Below, piece after piece: positions 11,801 to 24,100 of a stretch of 64,000 nt of DNA (its first letter is position 1; every line of letters begins with the position of its first letter). This stretch comes from Coturnix japonica. Its lineage: Eukaryota > Chordata > Aves > Galliformes > Phasianidae. The notes below the pieces were generated by a model that saw nothing but the letters and a program-made list of their open reading frames with translations, made no database searches and was not told where the DNA came from. The position numbers and the translations under genes were made by a program. The stretch lies in assembly GCF_001577835.2 (NCBI RefSeq), contig NC_029532.1, forward strand, positions 1,116,001 through 1,180,000. The letters are read 5' to 3'.

Positions 11801-14800
11801 CGTTCTGCATCCTGGGGAGGGTTGGTTTCCCCTCTCTGCAGCAATGTGCTCCAAAAGAGCTGGGTGAGCCCCTGTTGTGCATTCACCCATCAACTCAGCC
11901 TGGTGCAGCTGTGTGTGCTGAGCCACCTGTGCCATTACCAGGGCTGGCAGTCTGCAAACTGGAGCTGCTTTGCTGGCAATTGGCCTCTACTGCTTCTGCT
12001 CCCCCCGGCCATGCATGTGCTGCATCCCCTTCCTTCCTCCCAGGTTTGTTTCCTTGTAGCCTCAAGTGACGGCTGTGGGATTGATGAGGAAAACTCACAA
12101 GAGCATTGGTGAGTGGCTGGGGTTTGTTTCTGCTTTTCTCTGTGCCTGGGGCTGGAGGGGCCGGGGGCTCTGGGGGGTCCCAGAGCTGTGAGGTGTCAGG
12201 ACTCAGGGCTGGGGAGGAGAGCTCAGGATGGGAGTGGGGATGGTGGCCATCGAGGTGATGTTCAGGTGGGACTGTGGGCTGCCTGGGTGTGCTCTGCTGT
12301 GATGGATGTACAGGATTATGTGAGGATGGATGTACGTACAGGGGAAGGTGTAACCGCTACTTGGATGAGGAGAAAGTGGTTTGGGTGCAAACATCCAAGC
12401 ATAAGGAGATTCGTGTTGCTTAAATGTGTTTCAACTGTGAAGGCAAACTGTCAGTTCAGCTGTTTTGTGGGAAAAGTGTAAAAGTGAGCAGGCATCGGAG
12501 GGAGGAGCAGATTCACCCCTGAGGCAGCATCTCCTGGCCCTGGTGCTGGCACAGTAGGACTGGAGCCATGCAGGCAGTGGGGGTGGTGGGTCATGTCATG
12601 CTCCCAACAAGATCAGCCCTGCTAAACCCTCCTGCACTGACCTGCCCCCCCAGCAGCATCCCCTGCATACTATGTTGGGGCAATGCACGCGTTGCCTCTT
12701 TGCAGCATCCCTCTCATGTTTCTTTCTTTACCTGTAGAAATCTGCCCCTTCCTGAGAGGTGCTCAGGAAATTCCCTGCACGCCCCCTGCCCTCTAATCCC
12801 TTTATGGTGTTTGTGCTGGGCTCCCCCACTCTGAAACTGCTCTTTGCCTTCACTCTAATCTCCCCATCAAACACTTTGGGCAGGGGACAGCACGGCACGT
12901 GCTCTGCAGAGCGGATGGACCCCGACCGGATGGAGGGAATGCTCTGCCCTGGGGCTGCAGGCCACGTTCTGGGGGTTCTCTCATAGCAATCAGTGACCAG
13001 GACAAAGCACCTGATTCCTGGAGGGTAATTGTGGATAAAGCTCCAATTCTCCATCCTGAAGCTCAGTGCTGTGCTGTGACTGGGGGGAATCAACCAGCAG
13101 ACAGAACTGCGGCCCCAGGAGCCCACAGCCTCCTTGTGCTGGGGAAGGTTTGAGCAGTGAGAGCTCCCTTGTCCAAAGTCACCCTGGTTTGCACGCCTTT
13201 AACTCATTCTTGATGAAGCGTGTCGTGTTCCTGGTGTTCTTTCAACGTGGAAAATTTGCTAAGGCTTCAATAATACCTTTGGTGTATCTTGGCAAGGCCT
13301 GGAAATGCCTGCGCTGATAAAGCCTCAAAGTCAGGGAGATAACACCTGGAAGCATTTCAGCCTTGGGCTGAGCTATGGGGGGTGTAGGCTGCAGCCTCAT
13401 ACCCAAACCCAGCGCTGGGAAGGTGGAACTCAGCGTGGAGCTGGAGCTCACCCTGAGTATTGCAACCACTTTGAGGAGCAACAGCTCATCCAGCGCCCAG
13501 CTCTGCTCCTCCTGCAGCCCCCAAACAGCCTCCAGAGGTTTAATCTGCGGCCATTTGCAGACACAAGGACATCTCCACTGCTGCCTCTGCTGCTCCGTCC
13601 CGCTGACCTTGGCTGGGTGACGCATCCCTGGCGCTGGTTAATGTTTGCTGTGCCTGTCGCGGGCAGGAGACCACTGTTTGCAAAGAGCTCGTCACCTGCA
13701 GGGGGAAATGTGGTTCCAGAGGCTCAAGGATCCAGGTTGGAACGGTGTACCATAGAGTTTATACTAAGGAAATGGCTGGAATTAGACTGTGGTGAGATAA
13801 CATGGATGCAAAGTGGACAGCAAGAACCAAACAACCGGGTGTTCAGTGCTGTATGGCAGCAATACCTCACAGAAAGCCCTAACAGGCTTCTGATGCTAAT
13901 TAACAACATGGCATGAGATACATGGTGAGCTGCCCCGCTGGTGGTGCTTGGGGCAGGGATGGGACCCCACGCTTGCAGGCTGGAGCCACCCCGTTGCCCT
14001 AAAGCAGCCATAAACATGCCCTGTTTGCTGGGCTTTGACCGGGTAAGGGATTAACTGCTGTTTGTTCTGTCTTCCCTCTTGGGGTATTTTGGTGCTCGGA
14101 ACTTCCAGCTCTCCAAAAATAAGTTTCCCTCCCTGGACATCATTGCTACCGCTCAGTAGTGCAGCCTGCACTCTGTGCTGCTCCTCCACCTTTTTGAGCC
14201 CGCTGTGTATGCACACGTGGGGTGTATCTGGATGCATTCAAGAGGAAAACTCAGAGCTTTTGCAGGATGTTGAGTGAGAAGCCAAAGCAATGCGGATCTC
14301 AACTAAGCCCTGGCAAAACTCAGCTCACATGAAGGCGTCGATCCTGCCAAGAGACCCATTCCGTACTGCAGGGCTCATGCTCAGCACCGGCCACCCCTGG
14401 GGCTGTTTTGTGATGTTATCCCAGGGCTGAAGCTGTGGACTCTCCATCCTCTCCCCTTGGAAGCTCAGTGCCAGCCTGGAGGACAGGGACACAACCAGCC
14501 ATGCAGGAACACCTCTGGGCACCCCCAGGTGCACATTTCCTCCTGGGCTGCCTCCCTGCTCCCAGCCAAGAACGAGGAAATGCTGAGCCCTGCAGACACG
14601 TTTATGGACACATCCCCAAAACACCCCAGGGAGGGGGGCTGGCTGCCTGGAGCTGCGTGCTTTGAGGGTCTCCTACAAAAGGAGCCTCTGAACGACCTCT
14701 GGTGTGAAGGGGACACACAGGGGAGCCCCACAGCCATTGCCACCGCTGCTCAGCTGCCCTTGGGCATATCCTGGGTGCTGCCCTCCTCCCAGTTGACGTC

Positions 14801-15560
14801 CAGGTGCCACTGATGTCACAGCCCAAGGACCCAAATTGCTAATTATGTCCTGCCTCCGTGCCAGTCAATCTCATTTCCTGGTGCTTGTGCAACCTCTGAT
14901 GCTTTTGTCTTTGTTCCTGGTTGTTGATCTGCCTGCGGGAGCAAAACACCTCCAGAAGAAAAGCAGAGCTGTGGGTGGCTGCAGGGGGCTCTGCTGCCTC
15001 AATGGCACGGAGATGGTTCGTTGTTTGGCACTAAAGTGCTCATGGGGTGAGTCAGGCAGCAGAGAATATGACTTTGCCCTGCAGACCTGGCCTGGTAAGG
15101 AGGCCCTGAGCTGCATGGGAGCCCGGGCATGTCTCACAATATCTTTAAAACTGAAAAACAAGGGAGGTGCACGGCTGGGACCTTTGAACCTCCCTATTCA
15201 CCCCCCAGAAAGAAACAACACCGGGAGCTGCCCATGCTGTGCTTGCAGCCATTGCTAAGGGTCAGAGCTGCCTGCGTGGGTAACTGTGCACACCGTGATG
15301 CTGTGCCTATGGCTGTTTAACTCATCTGATGGAGAGCGGGGCTTTCAGGAGAGGTTTTCAGAGCAGGGGGGGCTCGCTGTGCTCCTGCAGCCCCTCATGG
15401 CAGCTCTCAGACTCGAGGTGTGTGTTCGGGTGGTGCCATGCGCTATTCCCTCGGGGTATTCCCCGATCCCACCGTTTTGCAATAGAACTATTTGATGGGG
15501 AAACGCTCGCCTGTTGCGCTGAGTAACGCTTTAACAAATAAACCCAGCAGCACCCGCTCC
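8898..15560. other. Intergenic stretch before the glutamine synthetase gene
   Basis: No gene is supported. The longest open frames are 9044-9586 and 13305-13916 on the + strand. They have no recognisable similarity, low-complexity composition in places and no splice context. A G-rich stretch at 12135-12260 and a faint CR1 tail at 11545-11580 are the only other structures noticed. Confidence 0.5.
11545..11580 (+). mobile_element. Possible CR1 3' tail remnant
   Basis: The short run GCTTCCAACCTTGGTGATTC followed by TATGA matches the final bases of CR1 elements in sense orientation. Only the tail is visible, so the assignment is tentative. Confidence 0.35.
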
Positions 15561-15800
15561 CGCAGCCGGTTGTATCGGGAGGAAGCAGCAGCCCCGCACC
15601 GTCCCACCGACCCGGGGCGGAGCCCCCTCCGAACCGCCCCCAACCTATAAAGGGCAGCGGGCGGCGCAGCCGGCAGCGTTGGGCCGGTGAGCGAAGGGGA
15701 ACAGCGAGGAGAGGGAGGGTTCGAAGGGGGGCGGCTTTTGGGGGGAGATGGGGAGGGGGATAAGGGGCAAAGGGGTGATGGCACGATCCACTCCTGCAGG
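15560..15800 (+). promoter_or_regulatory. TATA-containing CpG-rich promoter and 5' UTR exon of the glutamine synthetase gene
   Basis: A TATA box (CTATAAAG; TATAAA at 15646-15651) sits in GC-rich sequence with GC boxes just upstream (CCGGGGCGGAGCC, ACCGCCCCCAACC). Transcription would start near 15676. A tiny non-coding first exon then ends at 15686 (CCG|GTGAGC), and intron 1 is only about 113 bp, ending TCCTGCAG at 15799. A separate non-coding first exon matches the vertebrate GLUL gene plan. The TATA and splice sites are seen; the exact start site is inferred. Confidence 0.75.
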
Positions 15801-15809
15801 GCCGTCGTC

Positions 15810-18800
15810 ATGTCGGTGTCACACAGCTCCAGGCTGAACAAGCTGGTGCGGGAGCAGTACATGAGGCTGCCCCAGGGAGGGCTGGTGCAGGTCACCTACG
15901 TGTGGATCGACGGCAGCGGGGAGGGAGTGCGCTGCAAGAGCAGGACACTCGATAAGGAGCCCAAGAGCATTGAAGGTAACGCTGCCACCTCTCCTCTGCT
16001 GGCTGTTTTGGTGGAGGGGCACCGTGATAAAGTGTGGAGGTGCTTTGGGCACTGGGAGGTGGTGCTGGTTGTGCTGGCGATGCCCGGTGCAGCAGTTGCA
16101 CAGGGTTATTATATAAAGCGGTAATGTAAATATCCGGCTGTAGTGTGCTCAGCCTGCAAGCTGTCATTACTGCTGGGTGGGAAGGGGAGCTGAGGTCCTC
16201 ACCCCGGCCATGGGTGTGGAGCTGCACTGTGAGCCAACCTTGTGCCCCCCTGCCCTCCTGGGTGCCCCCCTTTAGGTCTAGACCGTCAGCCCCTCAACAC
16301 CTCACATGTGAGATACCTCCTTTCCAACCCCGCTCCTCTCTGTGCTGTTCTCCCACCCCACAGATGTGCCCGAGTGGAATTTCGATGGCTCCAGCACAGC
16401 GCAGGCAGAGGGCTCCAACAGTGACATGTTCCTGGTGCCCGTCTGTATGTTCAGGGACCCCTTCTGCCTGGACCCCAACAAGCTGGTGCTGTGCGAAGTG
16501 CTGAAGTACAACAGGAAACCTGCAGGTGAGCGCTGCTGTTATTATTGTTAATAACTCTTAATGCCAGGGATGATTTGCAGTGCTGTCTCTCTAAGGGGAC
16601 TGCTGGCACTAATGCTGCTCTTTGTCCAACTGCACTGAGCGTTTGGCCTAAGGCACTGAAATGCAAGCACCGTGGGTGTGTGCAGGGATGTGTCCTGGAG
16701 GTGCTGCAACAAGCAGGAGCGCAGCAAGGAGGCTGTTGTCCCTCAGGCAGAAGGGACGGGGTGAGCTGGGGGCTGATCCTGAGCACACCCAGCCCTGTGG
16801 GGCTGTGCAGAGCACGGGCCCTGTGTCTTGTAAATAAGAGGAAACCGCAGTGGTGCTCAAAGCACTCAGGGGTGGAAGCAGCAGCTGGTTTGGTGGCCGC
16901 TCAGTCTGCTGGTGGATGGCTGCAGGCAGGAGCTGGCGCGGTGCAGTCAGGCACAGGGTGTCCTTCTGCAAGCACAAGGACTTATCGGCGAGGGCAGAAG
17001 TCTGCAGTCCTGGCAGTCCGTTTGTCTGTCCATCTGATAAAGGCGCAGCTGGAGGAGGGGAGCCTTGGAGGAAGGGTTTCGGTTGGGATCCCTGCTCGGA
17101 GGTGGCTTTAAACAAGGTGACAGCCGGCCTTGAGTGATGGAGTTGGATTTGGGCCCCATGAAGAACCTCATGTGTTGTACTGTCCTGATCCAGGGACGAC
17201 TCTGTGCTGCTCCCAAAGCCCTGGAGCTATGGGGATGAGGAGGACTAAACTGAGGCTGAGGATGGGAGCAGAGACATGGGAGATGGGCAGCCCCTGTTCC
17301 CAGCTGTGCCAGGTGCCTGTGGGACAGGGCCGGCAGATGTGTCCTTGCTGTCTTCATGTGCAAGAGGAAGACGAGGACAATCATAGCTGGACGTGGTGAT
17401 CTTAGAGGTCTTTTCCAACCTTAATTGTTCTATGATTCCATGGACCGGAGGTTGTGGTTTAGGGGGTGATTTAATGAGACCTCCTGCATCTGTGGCCTGT
17501 TGCTGTGGCCATGCAGTGGCTCTGCAGGGAGGAACCCAGTGAGCAGAAAGCACTGCAGGAAGGGGAATTTGCTCCCTGCTTTCCTTGGGGCTTCTGTGGG
17601 AAGAGCTTGGTGGTGGCTGGGACTCAGAGGGAGGTTGCTGAGTGCAGCCGGGTCTGACTGCAACCACTCTGCTCACAGAGACCAACCTGAGGCACACCTG
17701 CAAGAAGGTGATGGATCTGGTGAAGGACAGCCACCCCTGGTTTGGGATGGAGCAGGAATACACACTGCTGGGTGTCAACGGCCACCCCTATGGCTGGCCT
17801 GACAACGGCTTCCCTGGCCCACAGGGTAAGTACCTTCCTGAGGCCCCAGCTTTGATGCTCAGCCCTTAGGGAATGCAATCCTATAGCAGACATCCCCATC
17901 CCAGCCCCATCCCATTGCCACTGCTTCCCTGTGGTGGGTGGGAGGAGGTCTGGAGCTGTTTCACTGCTGCCCCACGGCTCACGTGAGCCGGACCCCATTG
18001 CACAAACAGCTCTTGGCTGCACGACTTGTTTGTCAAGGGCTGGAGAACTCGGCCAGAAAAATCTCCCCACGGCTGTTGGCAAAAGGACCGGCTGGGTGCA
18101 TCGGCCTCAGCACCTCGTGGGAGGGGGCCGGGGGTTTCCCAACCCTCCTTACCCAGCCCGGCACAGGGACGGGTTGTTTGCAACATCTCCCTTCCCCCAG
18201 GCAGGGAGGAGATCTTCCCCTGGCAGCCTGAATGAGGAAGAGCCCTGTGAAACCACAGCCTGCTGACTCTTCTAGGCACAAACAATGCCAGCTGTTGCTG
18301 GAACCATGTCTGGAGCCTGAAGTGCTTGGAGTCAGGGTGGTGCCGCGGGGCACATCCAGCCCAGTTCTGCTTATCTCTTGGTCGCCTTCCCGTGCATTGC
18401 CACTCCTGTTGAGCTGCATAGATAAGGCTGAGGTTGCACCACCACTGGGCTCTGGATTGGGGGTCGGGGTTTCAATGCACCATGGGGGGCAGCACCGATT
18501 GATTCCCATAAATTCGCTGCCTGGGTTGGTGTGATTTCCTTCCTAGTGCTTTATTTACCTGATGCCTTCTGCCTCCTCCCCAGGCCCTTATTACTGCGGG
18601 GTTGGAGCAGATAAAGTGTATGGACGTGACATCGTGGAGTCCCACTACAAGGCTTGTCTCTATGCGGGTGTGAAGATCTGCGGCACCAACGCTGAGGTGA
18701 TGCCCTCCCAGGTGGGTGCTCGAGGTGCTGACCATGAGGATGCTCCGGGTCTGCTTCCCCCACATTCATTTCTCCCATCCCACCTCGGGGGATTCCCTGC

Positions 18801-20805
18801 TGTTGTGTCTCCAGTGGTGGACATGAGTTAGTGTTGCTGGCCTAACCCTGCAGCATCAGGGTTAGGATGGCAGCAAACCAAACTGTGGGTGCCCACATCC
18901 TGCCCTCGGGTCCTGAGGACCCTCCTGTAGCACATCGTCTACACGTCTTGGGCACGGCTGGAGATTTGAGTAGTGGAGGTGTTATCTCAAGGTGGTCACT
19001 GATTGCTTTATGCATGCGGCCAGGCTGCCTAGTGGCAATTGGACCCTCCCACTGATAAGCGGGGCCTTGTTGGCAGGGGGTTGAGGCAGGACATTACAAC
19101 TGTGATGAGCCTGATGCTTGCCCTGACATGATCAGTGTCCCCTGGGCTGCTCTCAGCACGCTGTGATCCAGCTGTGCCGTGCCAATGGCTGTGGATGGAT
19201 GTGTCACTGCTGCTGAGTCACCACGGGTGGTGCAACCGTGTCCCAGGAAGGAAGGACATGTGGGGACATCTTCAATCCCATGCTGTCGTGGATGGATTTT
19301 TGCACAACTCTGGTTTTAGCAGCAATTTAGGGTTTATTAATGCTTTTATGATAAATCACAAGGTTAGGCTGTGTGAGTCTTAAGAGCGTTTCATCAGCAC
19401 TTAATCATTAGCCAGTTGAAGGCAGTGATTGCTCAGGGAAGCTGTGGGTGCCCCATTCCTGGAGGTGCCCAAGGCCAGGCTGGGGGGCCCTGGGCAGCCT
19501 GATCTGCTGGGAGTCACCCAGCCCACAGCAGGGGGTTGTAGCTGGATGATCTTTAAGGTTCCTTCCAACCGAAACCATTCTTTGATTCTACAATTCAGTG
19601 CTTCAGTGGAATTTATTACAGTTGAATACCACAACTTAAAGGCTTGAGAATGGCCAAGTCTGAATGAAACCCTGCAGGGTATCGGAGGGGACGTTCCTAA
19701 TCCCTCAGCTGCTCAGGACCTTCTCCCCCTGGTGCATTGCTCACCTTCCCTTTCCTCAGCTCTCAGTGGATGGTGGGATCTGACCCATAAAGGCTCCTCT
19801 TCTCCACTGTTGGTCAGCAAGGAACCTGAAGAAGCTGACCCTGAGGTGTCCTATTGCAGGGGAAGATCAGGGATCATAATAGTCTGCTGTGGGTCTTAGG
19901 ATCCTTTTTTATAGGACCTCGAGATAACTGACTTTAGTCAGAAAACTTTCCATTCTGGCCACAATGCAGATGAGGCAATCCTGGAACTTTCCACCCACCG
20001 CACAGTTCCAGAACCCAATGGATTGCACAGTGATCTATAAAGCTCATATATAGTTCCCCACGCTGTCAGCTGTTGCTGGGGGTAACAGGGGCAGGAGCTG
20101 CCCCACCAGGTGGCACCAACGTGACCCCCACGTGCATTCTCTTTCCCTTCCAGTGGGAATTCCAGGTAGGCCCATGTGAGGGCATCGAGATGGGTGACCA
20201 CCTCTGGATGGCACGCTTCATCCTCCACCGTGTCTGCGAGGACTTTGGGGTCGTGGCCACTCTGGACCCCAAACCGATGACCGGCAACTGGAACGGGGCC
20301 GGGTGCCACACCAACTACAGCACCGAGGAGATGCGGAAGGAGGGAGGCCTCAAGTGAGTCCTGGGGGCTGCAGCCAAAAGGGTTGGGGCGATGCGCTGAG
20401 CATCTGGTTTTAAAAGCCTCTAGTCACTTGTGGTGGCTTGAGCCTGTCCCAGAGTCAAACCTGACCCCATCCATCCCCTGCAGACACATTGAAGCCGCCA
20501 TCGAGAAGCTGAGCAAGAGGCACGACTACCACATCTGCGTCTATGACCCGCGGGGCGGCAGGGACAACTCCCGGCGACTCACCGGCCACCACGAGACCTC
20601 CAACATCTTTGAGTTCTCTGCTGGCGTGGCCAACCGTGGAGCCAGCATCCGCATCCCACGCCAGGTGGGCCAGGACGGCTTTGGCTACTTTGAAGACCGG
20701 CGGCCAGCGGCCAACTGCGACCCCTACGCGGTCACTGAGGCCATCATGAGGACCACGGTGCTCAACGAGACTGGGGTGGAGACCAAGGAGTACGCTGAGC
20801 ACTGA
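15810..20805 (+). CDS. GLUL-like: Glutamine synthetase paralogue (EC 6.3.1.2), complete, 374 aa
   Basis: The enzyme makes glutamine from glutamate and ammonia using ATP, as an oligomer. Coding exons: 15810-15975, 16364-16525, 17679-17825, 18584-18711, 20154-20353 and 20484-20805. All introns are GT-AG and the phases join without a break. The total of 1125 nt gives 374 aa against 373 in human GLUL. The beta-grasp N-domain includes [10 protein letters not shown] (58-67). Catalytic-domain metal and substrate residues are kept at human numbering: E134 and E136 (GMEQEY), E196 (TNAE), E203 (QWEF), H253 (NGAGCHTN), R299, E305, R319, R324, E338 and R340 (YFEDRRP). The start [18 protein letters not shown] and end VETKEYAEH differ clearly from bird GLUL as I recall it, so this is a second, diverged gene. 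Shared intron positions argue for DNA duplication, not retrocopying. Introns 4 and 6 hold CR1 pieces. It appears functional; tissue and compartment cannot be read from sequence. Confidence 0.96.
17385..17439 (+). mobile_element. CR1 LINE 3' tail in a glutamine synthetase intron
   Basis: The run GATCTTAGAGGTCTTTTCCA followed by ACCTTAATTGTTCTATGATTCC is the typical CR1 3' terminus in sense orientation. It lies in the intron between the second and third coding exons. Confidence 0.85.
19425..19591 (+). mobile_element. CR1 LINE 3' fragment in a glutamine synthetase intron
   Basis: Sense-oriented CR1 3' region with the blocks GAAGCTGTGGGTGCCCCATT, AAGGCCAGGCTGG, 'cccacagcagggggttg', GATGATCTTTAAGGTTCCTT and an ATTCTTTGATTCT tail. 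It is 5'-truncated and lies in the 1.4 kb intron between the fourth and fifth coding exons. Confidence 0.9.
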
Positions 20806-21167
20806 GGCCATGGGATGGGTGAGGGTGTTCATGCTGACATGAATGGTGCCCGTGCTCTCAGCTGAGCTCAGACTCTTTAGGAACCTCGCTTCTGGTTTTG
20901 TGAAATGTTGCCTTAGAAATCGTATCTATTTTACAGCAGGAGGGAGGGGCCCAACCTATTTTCTCAACCACTGTTTCTGGTTCCTGGTTTTAGGTCACGC
21001 CTGGGGAGGTGTTTTAAAAGAATTGGGGTTGAATTTTTTTCCCTCTGATGGACTCTACACTGTGCTGTACACAGATACCTACACGGAAGCTGCAGCTGCT
21101 GCTGTTTGCACCTGGGCAGGGCGTGTGCTTTTATTTTTTTCCAGTGTCTCTGTTGCAAGGAAATTAT

Positions 21168-21173
21168 AATAAA
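21168..21173 (+). terminator. Poly(A) signal of the glutamine synthetase gene
   Basis: AATAAA lies 363 bases after the stop codon, giving a 3' UTR of about 0.4 kb. A second AATAAA at 21899-21904 could serve a longer transcript form. Confidence 0.75.
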
Positions 21174-21199
21174 GAGTTATCCTGGCTGCGTGGCAGCCG

Positions 21200-24100
21200 T
21201 GCTGTCCTGCCACAGGGGCATCTCTCTGTATCTCCAAGAGCTCCGTGCAGGATTTAATTTGGGTCTTGCTGCTGCTGGGACCAGCCAGTGCAGGAGCTGA
21301 GGTGCTGGAGGAGCCCAGGGCTGGTTTTAGCTGCTGCAGGGGCTGTGCTGCCCCATTTGCCGCATCCAAAAGCTCATCTCCCTCCATCGTGATCCCCACA
21401 AGGCAAACAGAGCAGCACAGCCTGAGCAAACAGCGGCCGGGGCAGCAGCTGGCCGGTGTTTACACGGAGCTGCTGAGTCAGCACTGCACACAGCAGGTGG
21501 GGGGCAGCCCTTAGGAACACTTGGGGGTGAGCGATGGAGCTGAATGATGCCCCCACTGCACCCTCAGGGTGATGGTCCTCTGCAGCTCGAGGGATGCTCT
21601 GCTCGTCCCTAGGGATGCAGTGCTGGTGTCTCTGGTCCTGGAGGGCCATGAATTTCTGAGTAAAGCCCTTTGGTGTCACTGGCAGCCAGGAGCCCTTGGT
21701 GTCTTTGAGCCATTCAGTAAATTCATCCTGCTCCCCACACTAACAGGGACACGTTTGCCTCCCAGAAATTACCATTCAGAATTTCTAATGCTCTTCATCC
21801 AAAGCACAACTCTGTCTTGTTTTCCTCTCATTTCTATGATGTCTTTAATGGGTGATGTGAGCACTGGGACGGTGGCTGCTGCCTGCAGCTGGAAAATCAA
21901 TAAAGAGCTAAATATGGAGCAGGAACACTCATGTTCCTTTCCCTGTACAAGTGGCTTTAAGTACAGCACTGTAGCACTAAATCTAGAGGGTGGAAATCTT
22001 CATTGCCAACATACAGACGCCTCTGGCACAGCACCGTGTGGGTATGTCCATCCCTTTGTGCCCATCCCGGGTCTCATCCTGCAGTTCTCCCCCACTGAAG
22101 ACGTTCAGGGAGGACAAGGAGGCTCCGGGGACTCCTGATGCTGCCCACAGGGGATGCTGCTGGCTGTTCTTTGCCAGAACGTAGATCTTTCTTGTACTTT
22201 TTGGGGTCAAAATGGGTCAGAAACCGTATTTTATGGATTCTTTATTTCCCCTAAAGCAGGAGGATTTCCACTCACGGGGCCACAGGGGACACAAGGACAT
22301 GGGAACCAGCTCTCAAAGAACTCGTCTAACAATTATAGGAGGAGGGTTCTGTCTCCAAGGGGCACCCCGACAACTGCCTCCTCCCGGGGCCGCATCCTGC
22401 GCTGTGTGTTCAGCTGTGCCGGAGCTTTGCTGCCCTCAGCAGGTTCTGGAGCGAACGGCACCGAGCGCAGCCCCAGGACCGATACCGGCCCCACATCAAC
22501 ATTCCCACCCGGCCCCACTGGGAAACAAAACCCATTTGGGGTTTATTCCCTCACCCGCCGGGTCCCCCCTCAGCTTCCTCTGCCCCCAGAGCTCCTTCCA
22601 TCACTCCCGGTGCTTTATGCCACCAAGCCAACACCAGCCAAGGTCTTCAGGTTATATATATATTATTATTATTTTGGTAATGGAAAGGACAGTAGAATTA
22701 CAATTCTGATGCCAACAATGGCATTACTGAAAGCTGCTGGGCAGCAGAGGGGAGCTCTGGGTAGAATACAGGCTTAAACTGAAGTCAGTAATAACCTATT
22801 TTCCCCCCCTTCCCTATCTCCCAGCCCTGCTTGGCTCTCTTTATCTCAATAAGCATTTAAACGGTTTCAAATTAGATCTCTGGAAAATGGAACTTCATTC
22901 CTTCCGAACTCCAGTCTGGCCTTTAAAAGCCAGCGATAATGTTTTGGTTTTGTATGAGAGCATCTTTGATCTCAGGGGCTCTCAGCTCTGGGCTGTGCTG
23001 GGACAGGCCCTGGAGGCACTAATTAATGGTGCTCAGCCTGGGGGGGGTTTGTCAGAGGTGACTCACCTGCTTGTGACAACCCTGCTGACATCAGACCACT
23101 GGAATCTGAGCTCCAGGAAACCCAAATTAATGATGGCAGAAGGGAAAAATCCTGTGTGGGACAGTCCTGGCAGAGGGAGGTTTGAGCTGAGATGACTTAC
23201 GGTGTATGCCTGGGGCTGAGAGGCTTCTGATGTCCCCCAGCCTGAGCCTGGGGAAGAGTATGGGAGCTGTAGGGTGTCTCCACCTCATACTCTTGATTTG
23301 GGGGTCAGCAATGTGGGATGACTCCTCACCTGTTTCTGGGAGGGGAACATGGTGGATTTGGGTGAAGGCTCTGCAGCAGGTGAGGACTTTGTACAGGAGT
23401 GGCTGATAAGCTGCCTTGAAGAGCCCATAGTGGGGAAGCAGGAAGGGCAATAGTGAGTGCCAGGAGCCTGGGGAAAGCTGGGTGCTGCTGTAGGTGGTGT
23501 GTGCTCTCCCAGCTATACGGGCTGCCCTGCTGTTACAGGGAGAGAGGTATGAAGAACTGGGAAGTGATGGAAAGAAGACATGATGTCAAACATAGGGTCC
23601 AGATGTCTTGCAGCTCAGGTGGTGATCGGGTATGGCTGGGGATCCCATTGCTATTGAAGCTGCTGCCTGCTCAGGATGGTAAGCATGTGGGTACTGGTCT
23701 GCCCATAGGGAACACAAATACAAACAGTTCTACCATGAGAGAGGAATGCAAAATACATACACAAATCCAGCCCTAAATTTCAATTGGGCTTCTTCTCAGA
23801 TTGGATCCTGCTGGGATTGCAGAGCAGGTGAGTGAGTCCTCCTGTCCCCAGAGCCCACAGACTGACTGCAATCCCCTGAGCTGTGATACTGACACTGTGG
23901 GATGATGGACATCCCACCCTCCAGCCCCACACTGAGCAACACAGGCAGTGAAGGAGATCAGAAATCCCAGCAGTGACTTTAGGATTATAGTAATAATAAT
24001 TGATTCCTTGCTGCTCTCTAAGGATTTTCTAGCAGGTTTGCCAGGTGTTGGGTAGGTGTTAAGCAATTAAAGCAGTAACACCTATGTAACGGGGACAGGT

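Noticed and set aside
13305-13916. Considered as a remnant of a retroviral or transposon protein
   Set aside because: No polymerase, integrase, protease or nucleocapsid motifs and no flanking repeats. No endogenous retrovirus or LTR element was recognised anywhere in the window.
15810-20805. Possibility that the glutamine synthetase is a processed pseudogene
   Set aside because: It retains introns with consensus splice sites at the family positions, a TATA promoter, a poly(A) signal, an unbroken frame and all catalytic residues.
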